From CAXPZW01 sp964221845 (GTDB lineage: Bacteria > Bacteroidota > Bacteroidia > Flavobacteriales_D > Sanyastnellaceae), in NCBI GenBank assembly GCA_964221845.1, contig CAXPZW010000053.1, positions 1 through 27,663 of the forward strand: a stretch of 27,663 bases of DNA, written 5' to 3'. The notes beneath the pieces are model-generated. The model did not search any database, was not told the origin of the DNA, and worked only from the letters and a program-made list of their open reading frames with translations. Positions 1 to 7,083 of the stretch are shown here, piece after piece. Position numbers and translations under genes: made by a program. How positions within the stretch are numbered: the stretch's first letter is position 1; each line of letters starts with the position of its first letter.

Positions 1-121
1 TGCGGTAGCCGTACACGCCGGTGGGCTTGGCAGGAGGACGCTTGAGCATCAACACTCCGACTAGAATGAGCACGGGAGCAGTGATGGCTGGAATGAAAAA
101 CCACGGGGCGAGCCAGAGCAT
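1..121 (-). CDS. SdpI-like membrane protein, N-terminal fragment (runs off left edge)
   Basis: Only the first 40 codons are inside the window. The protein begins with an ATG whose reverse complement ends at 121, followed by one long hydrophobic segment (about residues 2-25, LWLAPWFFIPAITAPVLILV) and a basic, Pro-rich loop leading to VYGYR. A membrane helix followed by a PPxK...YGYR loop is what I recall from bacteroidetal SdpI-family integral membrane proteins, whose named member gives immunity to a killing peptide in Bacillus; the role in this group is unknown. A TAnnTTTG-like element (TAGTTTTG on the minus strand, 145-152) lies 23 nt upstream of the start. It is divergent from the cupin gene. 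The family call rests on a short fragment and could be wrong. Confidence 0.55.
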   Translation of the reverse strand, partial: MLWLAPWFFIPAITAPVLILVGVLMLKRPPAKPTGVYGYR

Positions 122-151
122 AATCACGTTCTTTGGAACTCAGCCAAAACT

Positions 152-649
152 ATGAACCCTGCCGAAACGCTTGCCCAGCACCTGGACTTGTTGCCCCACC
201 CCGAAGGTGGCTTCTACCGCGAAACCTACCGCAGCACGGGCACCATCCCACAATCGGCCTTGCCCGAATATTCCGGCGACCGCCACCACAGCACCGCGAT
301 TTACTTCCTGCTCACCGCAGGGAACTTCTCGGCCTTTCACCGCATCCGCCAGGACGAGGTGTGGCATTTCTACAGCGGAGACCCGGTGGAGGTCATCGAG
401 ATTTCGCCCGAAGGCACACTCACCATCACCGCACTCGGCACCGATTTCGCGGCCGGTCAGGTTCCTCAACACGTCGTTCCAGGTGGCGCCTGGTTCGGCT
501 CCAGGGTCAAGGCCGGAGGGGAATACGGACTGACGGGTTGCACGGTGGCGCCGGGGTTTGATTTTGCTGATTTTGAGTTGGCCGAGCGCAGCATGTTGAC
601 CGGTATGTTTCCCGAGCATACGAGTCTGATCGCTGGGCTCACGCGCTAG
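152..649 (+). CDS. DUF985-type cupin (Cupin_5) protein
   Basis: The 165-residue protein matches the DUF985 cupin family in length and order of motifs: an N-terminal helix (AETLAQHLDL), the signature HPEGGFYRETYRS at about residues 16-28, then the beta-barrel with AIYFLLTAG and the FHRI...DEVWHFYSGDPVEV stretch (about 61-81) that forms the cupin core. The family folds as a small single-domain jelly roll; biochemical activity is mostly undefined (sugar-nucleotide isomerase-like folds have been proposed), so I assign no reaction. Cytoplasmic: no signal peptide. The start at 152 gives the family N-terminus; longer overlapping frames are shadows. It diverges from the SdpI-like gene and converges on the large secreted gene to the right, with a hairpin between. 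Confidence 0.85.
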   Translation: MNPAETLAQHLDLLPHPEGGFYRETYRSTGTIPQSALPEYSGDRHHSTAIYFLLTAGNFSAFHRIRQDEVWHFYSGDPVEVIEISPEGTLTITALGTDFAAGQVPQHVVPGGAWFGSRVKAGGEYGLTGCTVAPGFDFADFELAERSMLTGMFPEHTSLIAGLTR

Positions 650-732
650 GGCAAAGAAGGGCTGTAAAATCTGTCCATGCGGTTCGTCCCGCCTGCGAGC
701 ACCCGCTTCATGGCTCCTATGCAAACGACCGC

Positions 733-778
733 GCCCCCGAGTCTTCAGCGTTGCCGCTGCCTGCGCTCCATCGGGGGC
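733..778. terminator. Nested hairpin between convergent genes
   Basis: GCCCCCGA at 733-740 pairs perfectly with TCGGGGGC at 771-778 (8 bp, mostly G-C). The 30-nt loop contains a second perfect hairpin, CAGCG-TTGC-CGCTG (746-759). The structure ends 1 nt before the stop codon of the minus-strand gene and lies 83 nt after the cupin stop. No U-run follows on either strand, so it is not a canonical intrinsic terminator; a bidirectional 3'-end/RNA-stabilising hairpin is my inference. Confidence 0.4.
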
Positions 779-779
779 A

Positions 780-3677
780 TTATCTGATCAGCGTGATGAA
801 TCCAAACCGCTCGGTTATATCCCCTAGACAACGGTAGGCCAGTTTGTAACAATAGATCCCATCAGGGCAGTAATGCGTACCGCTCTGGTGAGAACCGTTC
901 CAAGGCGATTGTGTATCATTTCCGCGATAAACGATGTCACCCCATCTGTTGAAGATGAGCAGCTCCATCCACTCCACATCCTCACTGACCACTTCCAACA
1001 CGTCATTCACCCCGTCGTTGTTGGGAGAAAAGGCGTTGGGCACGTAGATTTTATCAGAATAAAGCGTCAGGTTCAGGGTGGTAATGGTTTCACACCCCAA
1101 GGTGTCTATTGCAACAGAGGTGAAGGCGCCGCTACTTTCGAGCCATTCTTCATTCCAAAAAAAGCGTTCGCAAGATTCGGCTTCGGTTTGTATTTCAATA
1201 GGTCCTTCTGTGATCGTCAATTGCATAGTGGTCACTGAATCACAACCCAAAGCATTGGTAGAGGTAAATTCAAAAAGACCACTCGCCTCGTAGAGGTCCC
1301 CGTTCCACAAGATGGGGGCGCATGCTTCAATCTCGATAAATGCGGTACTGGAAGGCAGTATTTCCAACTCGAGAACGGCCAGCGAGTCACATCCAGCACT
1401 TGTGGTTGTCATGAATTCATAGGTGCCCGTGGTCCCGTACATCGCACCGTTCCATTCGACTTCATTGCATGAGGATAGGGCTGTTGTGGAAGAAGTCGCG
1501 TTTGCCAGCTCCAATTCCAGCACGGCAACTGAATCGCAGCCTTGGGCGGTACTGGTCAAGAATTCATAGGTGCCAGATGCGCTGTACAGTGTACCGTTCC
1601 AGAAATAGGAATCACAAGTGTTTATCACTGTGGTAGACGTGGAGGGCGCGGCAATGTCAATGTCCAACGTGGCCAACGAGTCGCATCCAGCCACATTGGT
1701 CGTGAGGTAGGTGTAGGTTCCTGACGTGTCGTAGGTGGTTCCATTCCATGTATAGGGAGCACAAGCTTGTTCAACTTGAAACGACGTGCTGCTTGCCGCC
1801 AAGTTGAGCTCTAAAACAGCAACGGAGTCACACCCCAACACCGAGGTGCTTTCAAAGTCATACGTTCCCGATTCGTAGTAGATGTTTTCGTTCCAAAGCA
1901 GCGAATCGCAGGCCTCAATTTGTGAGGTGGACGTGAGGGTAGTGGTGAGCAAAAAATCCAATGTGGCCAACGAGTCACACCCCACTGCATTGGTAGTTTC
2001 AAAGCTGTACACACCAGATGTTTCGCAAAGCGTACTGTTCCAAGTAATGGGTACGCAACTTTGAACTTCATCCAAAGAAGAGGTGGAGTACAAGACTTGC
2101 AGATCAGCAACCACGATCGAGTCACAGCCCGATACAGCGGTTTCGGTAAACGTATAGATGCCTGATTCAAAGTAGGTTGCACCTCCAAAAGAAACCGAGT
2201 CGCATCCCGCAGCAGCAGTTTCAACCTCGATGGGTGGGACCACGCTCAAAGTCAGAGTAGCTATCGAATCACATCCGACGGCATTTACCGTCAAAAAGGA
2301 GTATTCGCCCGCTGTATCGTAGGTGGTTCCATTCCAAGTGACACTGTCGCAAGTAACCAGAGTTGTGTTGCTGGTGGAGGGCATGAGTATGTCCAACGCC
2401 AGCGTTGCAATGGAGTCGCACCCGTTGGCTGCCGTTGAAATGAAGTCGTAGGAACCCGTAGTAGAATATTCTACATCGTTCCATGTATAGTTCTCGCAGG
2501 CGCTCACTTCGGTCAAGGATGTAGCGGGGGGAGCAATGACCAATTCCAAGGTTGCAATGGAGTCGCATCCCGCTGCATTCACAGTCGTGTATGTGTAGGT
2601 GCCATTTGCATCATAGGTGGTACCGTTCCATTCGACCGATTCGCAGTTGGTGAGGTTGGTGAGGGATGTGGTGTTGGCCCCTGCAACCTCTATGAGGACA
2701 TCTTGCTGGAGGGTGAAGGGCGTACCACAGATGTCGTAGGTTAAGGTGGCGGTGGCATTGGTGTCTTCCTCGGGGCAAATTTCTCCGGCCGCGCCCGAAC
2801 TGATGACGTTCCCCAGGGCATCGGTCCATACCACCGAATGCACTGGAGCGCCATCTGGAAGAAACATCCAGGCTTCGTTTGTTGCCGACCAATTGCCTGT
2901 ATTTCGACCTGGCGGTGTGTAAGCCAATGTGCCATTGGCGTTTTGGATACCCACCACTGCGTTTCCTAAATTCCAGTCAAAGCAGGTGGGTTTATCGCCC
3001 AAATAGATTTCAATGATGTTGGTGCTTTCGTGCAGCACGATTTGCTGATTGGTAATGAGGTCCGCGCACCACGGTGCGAACCACGGTGCGTAGTGCGGGA
3101 CAGCTTCATAATTCACCACCACTTTGCGACAGGGAGCTTCTCCAACTACTGCCATACGCACGTTGCCACCAAGGAAGGGGTCGATGTCGTGGTAAGCACC
3201 ATTGATGGAATTGTGATAGGGTACTTCGAAGGTGTTGGGCAGCGTTTGGTCGAATTGCCAATCGCAAAATGACGCAGTGAAGATGTCATACCCAACGGGG
3301 CTTGCCAAATCCATATTGAACGACAGTACCCCATTTGCGCCCACCGTAATTTGGCTGTAAGATTCACCAAAGAAACAGAAGGGAAAAGGCAAGTCGAGTG
3401 GCTCGGTCCAAATATCATCGTACCCGACGATGATGGGGTCTCCTTCCGAAAAAGGGACAGGTGGCAAATAGTCGATGCTTGATACGGTATAGGTATCTGT
3501 TGCCTTGATTTCGGTAAACGAGAGGTCGGGTGTGACGCAGTCTCCAGGACAAGCGGCAATAGGAATGGCGTTTACGGCGAATTCTAAACATGTTTGCCCC
3601 AGTGCGATTTGGGCAAAGGACAGAAGGGCACAGCTGGCCAGCAGTCTTGGAGTCAGGTGTGTACTAACTCTTCGCAT
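780..3677 (-). CDS. Large secreted repeat protein with gliding-motility-type (T9SS type B) C-terminal domain
   Basis: I start the protein at the internal Met (965 aa) because it gives a clear signal peptide, MRRVSTHLTPRLLASCALLS...ALGQ; the longer frame adds 27 residues with no signal logic. Residues ~30-340 form a non-repetitive head with a FPFCFFG...VGANGVLSFN segment common in bacteroidetal surface proteins. Residues ~345-871 are eleven 49-residue repeats. Residues ~872-965 are the CHU/gliding-motility-associated C-terminal domain (IYVPNAFSPNNDGVNDVLEV, NRWGDIVYRG, W-N-G, DGIYCYKL), which directs secretion through the T9SS as a type B cargo. So this is an outer-surface or secreted protein, likely an adhesin or structural filament; ligand unknown. 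No neighbouring PorP/SprF-like partner is visible in the window, although type B cargo often has one. Confidence 0.9.
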   Translation of the reverse strand: MRRVSTHLTPRLLASCALLSFAQIALGQTCLEFAVNAIPIAACPGDCVTPDLSFTEIKATDTYTVSSIDYLPPVPFSEGDPIIVGYDDIWTEPLDLPFPFCFFGESYSQITVGANGVLSFNMDLASPVGYDIFTASFCDWQFDQTLPNTFEVPYHNSINGAYHDIDPFLGGNVRMAVVGEAPCRKVVVNYEAVPHYAPWFAPWCADLITNQQIVLHESTNIIEIYLGDKPTCFDWNLGNAVVGIQNANGTLAYTPPGRNTGNWSATNEAWMFLPDGAPVHSVVWTDALGNVISSGAAGEICPEEDTNATATLTYDICGTPFTLQQDVLIEVAGANTTSLTNLTNCESVEWNGTTYDANGTYTYTTVNAAGCDSIATLELVIAPPATSLTEVSACENYTWNDVEYSTTGSYDFISTAANGCDSIATLALDILMPSTSNTTLVTCDSVTWNGTTYDTAGEYSFLTVNAVGCDSIATLTLSVVPPIEVETAAAGCDSVSFGGATYFESGIYTFTETAVSGCDSIVVADLQVLYSTSSLDEVQSCVPITWNSTLCETSGVYSFETTNAVGCDSLATLDFLLTTTLTSTSQIEACDSLLWNENIYYESGTYDFESTSVLGCDSVAVLELNLAASSTSFQVEQACAPYTWNGTTYDTSGTYTYLTTNVAGCDSLATLDIDIAAPSTSTTVINTCDSYFWNGTLYSASGTYEFLTSTAQGCDSVAVLELELANATSSTTALSSCNEVEWNGAMYGTTGTYEFMTTTSAGCDSLAVLELEILPSSTAFIEIEACAPILWNGDLYEASGLFEFTSTNALGCDSVTTMQLTITEGPIEIQTEAESCERFFWNEEWLESSGAFTSVAIDTLGCETITTLNLTLYSDKIYVPNAFSPNNDGVNDVLEVVSEDVEWMELLIFNRWGDIVYRGNDTQSPWNGSHQSGTHYCPDGIYCYKLAYRCLGDITERFGFITLIR
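1064..2645 (-). repeat. Eleven tandem 49-residue (147-bp) Cys-paired repeats
   Basis: Each unit begins with Cys, has a W-N-G-x-x-Y core about five residues later, then SGTYxF, and a second Cys in GCDS followed by a beta-strand-like L/V-rich segment and a Ser/Thr-rich linker. The first four units I counted are exactly 49 residues from Cys to Cys. Two Cys per unit in fixed positions suggests one disulfide per Ig-like module (inference). Unit 4 has F-G-G instead of W-N-G; unit 5 has an extra Cys in place of the conserved Tyr (STLCETSG); unit 11 is the most divergent (GCET, no WNG). Confidence 0.9.
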
Positions 3678-4080
3678 GTTTGTTTTAGTTGAGGCGAACT
3701 CAGTCAGGCATTTGCACAAGGCCGCTGAAGGGTATGCTGAAATGCTTGCTCTAAGCACACAAAAAGTACAAAATAATCGGTGAATCGATCAGTCCAGTGC
3801 AGAAGTGAGAGGGCTATGTTGAAACGGACATCAATGGCGTCAGCCGTTGACCTTACTCTTCGTATTCAACCCACCCGAGCTGGTTCACCAGCTGAGCGTG
3901 TGCGCAAAAAAGGCGCGCCAAAAAGACAACCCCCTCGATAATCACGCAGTTTTTGCGGCGGTTTGGATAAGATCCAAGACTCTTATCGCTGAAGGCCCTT
4001 TACGCGCGAGTATTATCCATTACACACAAGCCTTGGAACTCATGTAGCACGCGCGTCCGGTACCGCACCTAAAAAAGCGC
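3678..4080. other. 403-bp intergenic region, no convincing gene
   Basis: It separates two minus-strand genes. A plus-strand frame at 3847-4047 has no family resemblance and is probably chance. A perfect inverted repeat AGCTGGT-TC-ACCAGCT sits at 3879-3894 or one base to the left. AT-rich sequence around 3757-3775 could hold the promoter of the large secreted gene (TATTTTGT and TACTTTTTG on the minus strand), giving a leader of about 80 nt, but neither fits TAnnTTTG exactly. I find no tRNA or riboswitch here. Confidence 0.4.
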
Positions 4081-4515
4081 CTATTCCGGTGCAGCCGTAT
4101 CCGCAGGAGAACCTGCGAGTTTCCAACCGAACCAAGCTGCCGGAATGTAGAGCACCACGTCCGCAATGGCAATGGCAATTGGATGGGTGATTTGCAGCTT
4201 ATTGAGAATGCCGCCAATCAAAAAGAAGATGCCTACGCCAATCGCAAGGCGCACATGGCCGGTAACGGCAATACGCGAGGTGACCAAGCCGCCAATCGCG
4301 GTGCCAGCAACGTGAGCCAGCATACTCAGCAACCACAACGGAGAGGAGGCAGGTAGACCTTCTACAAAGGCTAGGATGGCCTCAGGGTCCTCTCGGTTGA
4401 TGTTTTCCGGGAATTCCACCATCATGAAAGCCACGTTGGAGATGCCCATGTTAACGATGATGCCTAGAACGATACCGGCAATGATGGCCAAAATGTTGCG
4501 TACTGCAGGACTCAT
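4081..4515 (-). CDS. Small integral membrane protein, unknown function
   Basis: 144 residues with four likely membrane helices: about 7-27 (ILAIIAGIVLGIIVNMGISN), 58-78, 86-104 (VRLAIGVGIFFLIGGILNK) and 111-130. A short acidic extramembrane loop (ENINREDPEAILAFVEGLP) lies between helices 1 and 2, and an acidic C-terminus follows helix 4. I do not recognise a named family; the pattern is that of small conserved hypothetical membrane proteins of Bacteroidota. A TACCTTCG element lies 17 nt upstream, so it probably has its own promoter. It follows the receptor gene 4603-7002 in transcription after an 87-nt gap. No substrate or partner is indicated. Confidence 0.75.
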   Translation of the reverse strand: MSPAVRNILAIIAGIVLGIIVNMGISNVAFMMVEFPENINREDPEAILAFVEGLPASSPLWLLSMLAHVAGTAIGGLVTSRIAVTGHVRLAIGVGIFFLIGGILNKLQITHPIAIAIADVVLYIPAAWFGWKLAGSPADTAAPE

Positions 4516-4532
4516 GGTTGCGTGATTTGCGG

Positions 4533-4540
4533 CGAAGGTA
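4533..4540 (-). promoter_or_regulatory. Candidate -7 element (TACCTTCG)
   Basis: One mismatch from the Bacteroidota consensus TAnnTTTG, 17 nt before the ATG of the small membrane protein. No TTG is spaced about 19 nt upstream, so only the -7 half is supported. Confidence 0.4.
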
Positions 4541-4602
4541 CAAAGGCTTGGAGCAAGGTATAGCGACCGGGCAGGCCACAGTGCTTGGTCCAGTGTGGGT
4601 GC

Positions 4603-7002
4603 TTAACCGCCAATGCGGCCCTGCTCGTTCTCGAGCCCGGTCTTACGTTTGCGCAGTTCCTTCACCTCTGCATCGCCAAAGCGCCAGCTGACGTTGACGC
4701 GGAACTGACGTGAATCCGATCCGCCGGTGCCGCTGATGCGCACGTCCGCAAATTCGGTTTCGCCTTCCCAGGGCTGTGTGTAGAGGATGTCATTGAACGA
4801 CATGCGCAGCGTGCCGCGCGGTGAGAACTGGTACTTCACCCCCGTGTTGAGCGCACCCAATGAAGCGGTGCGGTACGTACCTCCCCAAATCGAAGGCGAG
4901 GAGAACCACCCACTCACCTCGAGGCTCCAAGCGGGGTTGAGGGTAAAGGTGCTTTGCGCATAACCGCCGTAGGTCAGCTGGTCAATGGGCACAAACAGCG
5001 GATCGTTGGCGGTGTATTTGGCATAATAGCCGTAGATGTTGGCGTACACGTTCCACCACTCTTTGATTTGCATGGGGTAGCTCACGCTGAAGTTGTAGAT
5101 CTGCTGATCGGCCACGTTTAGGGTGGTCAAGAAGTTGCGTACCTGATCCTCGGCTTGGGTCACCTGGGCATAGAAGTCCGAGATGTAACTGAACGAGAAG
5201 CTGGTGTTCAAGGTGTAACGCCAGGTGTGGGTCAACTTGATGTTCTCGGTGTACTGGGGTTGGAGGAAAGGATTTCCGCGCATGAACGACAGCTCGTTGA
5301 GCTGGTACTCGAACGGGTTGAGCGAGGCGTAATCCGGACGCTCAATGCGGCGACTGTAGATCAACGACCAGGTGTTCATCATGTTCTGCTGGAAGGTGAG
5401 TCCGGCGGAAGGGAACAGGTTGGTGTACGACCGTTTCACCCGGTCGTGATCGGGTTCTTTGAATGCAGTGAGCTCCCCAAAGCGTTCGGTGTGCTCCATG
5501 CGCAAACCGGCTTGCAGCCCCCACTTGCCCCACTTGTATTGCTGGTTGATGTACGCGGCGTACACCTGCTCACGGTAGGTGAAGTTGTTGCTGCGCGAGG
5601 AGTCCAGCGCGGCTTCGCCTGAGACCACGTTGTACGCATTCAAGGTGTTGTCGGTGCGCACATCGGCCCATTTGACCCCGGTGGCAAAGGTGCCGCTGAA
5701 GGCCGGGCGCTCGTAATCGGCCTTGGCGCTATAGAGCTCAATGTCGATGGGGGTTTCTTGGCGTGTGGTGCGCTCGTTGAGCACGGTCACCCCGTCGGGG
5801 TCCAAGTAAAAGTTGGGCTGGAAGTCCAGGCGATCACGGGTGTACCGCCCGTAGTCCAAGTCAGCCGAAAAGCTCACCCCGGTAGTGTCCTCAAACCGGT
5901 AGTTGATGTTGAACGACGCGTTGATCGATTCTGCATCGCTCACCGTGGGCGCATACAAGATGCTGTCCACCACCGCCGAAGAAGGCGAGTAGATGGGCGT
6001 GTTGGAAACGGTGCTGTCGCCGCGCTGGCCGGTGTTCGCACTGGCCAAAAATCCAATCGTTGACCGCTTGCCCACATAGAAGTCAGCGCCCAGTTGTGCG
6101 TTATGGTTCTCGTTGTCGTAAATCGAGTTGGTCTTGGAGTCGAAGGTGTAGCCGTTCTGCTCGCGGTAGAAGTTCATGAACCCGGTACTCTCACCAGTAA
6201 ACAAGCCGTAGTTGCCAAAGGCATTCATGAACTTGTTGCGGTGGTTGATGCTTACCGAACCGTTGTAGCGGTTGCGTTCGCCGCGCACATAGCCGGCGTT
6301 GACGGTTCCGTTGGTGCCCAGTCCTTTCTCGCGCTTGAGAATGATGTTGATGATGCCGGCATTGCCCGCAGCGTCGTACTTGGACGAGGGCTGGGTGATG
6401 ATCTCCACCGATTCCACGTCGGTGCTTTGCAGGCTTTTGAGGTAATTGGTCAGGTCCTCACCTCGCAAGGGGGAAGGACGCCCGTCGATGAACACCTGGA
6501 TGCCGGACTTGCCTTCGACCATGATGTTCTCGTTGTTGTCCACCATGACTCCGGGTGCTTTGCGCAGCAGTTCCAAGCCGTTGTCGCCCGAGGCTGAGAG
6601 GTGTTCGGCCACGTTCAAAACGGTTTTGTCGGGGTCCACACTTACCAAGGGTTTTTTGGCGGTGATTTCGGCCGAACCCAATACTTCTGCATCCGGAACA
6701 CCCGCTAGGGTGCCCAAATCCAAGTCAGCTCCGGCCAACTCCAGCTCTTGCACAAAGGGTTTGAATCCGATGGCGGTGATGGCCAGTTGGTACAACCCAT
6801 CCGCAGGGGCGACCACGCGGAAAGCTCCGTCCATATCAGTGGCACCAGCTTTTACCAGCGTACCCGCGGTGTCAGACAGCAGCACAGTGGCCAAAGGAAT
6901 GGGTTGGGATTCGGCGTCGAGGTAGGCGCCCGAAACCGAGCGATTTTGCGCAAAGAGGGTTGTGGCACAAAGCACAGCCAGGGCGGTGAAGAAGGACTTC
7001 AT
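4603..7002 (-). CDS. Outer-membrane beta-barrel receptor, carboxypeptidase-regulatory-like N-terminus (OMP_b-brl_3 type)
   Basis: 799 residues: signal peptide MKSFFTALAVLCATTLFAQ; a CarboxypepD_reg-like beta-sandwich at ~20-110 (SVSGAYLDAESQPIPLATVL); a plug-like region at ~130-235 with VFIDGRPSPLRG, VESVEIITQPSSKYDA and AGIINIILK; then a large beta-barrel with many aromatic strand ends. The C-terminus (WRFGD...RKRKTGLENEQGRIG) is the characteristic basic tail I associate with the flavobacterial OMP_b-brl_3 family. These proteins sit in the outer membrane and are thought to import or bind ligands with or without TonB; the substrate cannot be read here. It is preceded on the same strand by another receptor 81 nt upstream. 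A near-match -7 element (CATCTTTG, 7025-7032) lies 22 nt before the start. Confidence 0.88.
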   Translation of the reverse strand: MKSFFTALAVLCATTLFAQNRSVSGAYLDAESQPIPLATVLLSDTAGTLVKAGATDMDGAFRVVAPADGLYQLAITAIGFKPFVQELELAGADLDLGTLAGVPDAEVLGSAEITAKKPLVSVDPDKTVLNVAEHLSASGDNGLELLRKAPGVMVDNNENIMVEGKSGIQVFIDGRPSPLRGEDLTNYLKSLQSTDVESVEIITQPSSKYDAAGNAGIINIILKREKGLGTNGTVNAGYVRGERNRYNGSVSINHRNKFMNAFGNYGLFTGESTGFMNFYREQNGYTFDSKTNSIYDNENHNAQLGADFYVGKRSTIGFLASANTGQRGDSTVSNTPIYSPSSAVVDSILYAPTVSDAESINASFNINYRFEDTTGVSFSADLDYGRYTRDRLDFQPNFYLDPDGVTVLNERTTRQETPIDIELYSAKADYERPAFSGTFATGVKWADVRTDNTLNAYNVVSGEAALDSSRSNNFTYREQVYAAYINQQYKWGKWGLQAGLRMEHTERFGELTAFKEPDHDRVKRSYTNLFPSAGLTFQQNMMNTWSLIYSRRIERPDYASLNPFEYQLNELSFMRGNPFLQPQYTENIKLTHTWRYTLNTSFSFSYISDFYAQVTQAEDQVRNFLTTLNVADQQIYNFSVSYPMQIKEWWNVYANIYGYYAKYTANDPLFVPIDQLTYGGYAQSTFTLNPAWSLEVSGWFSSPSIWGGTYRTASLGALNTGVKYQFSPRGTLRMSFNDILYTQPWEGETEFADVRISGTGGSDSRQFRVNVSWRFGDAEVKELRKRKTGLENEQGRIGG

Positions 7003-7083
7003 TAGTGTGTTTGGTTGGGTGGTGCAAAGATGCCGGGAACCTGAGCGGCGTCCTAGCCAATTTCCGTGAAGAAGGCCTTGGGC

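Noticed and set aside
3847..4047. 66-codon plus-strand frame in the 403-bp spacer
   Set aside because: Composition is not protein-like and nothing supports translation.
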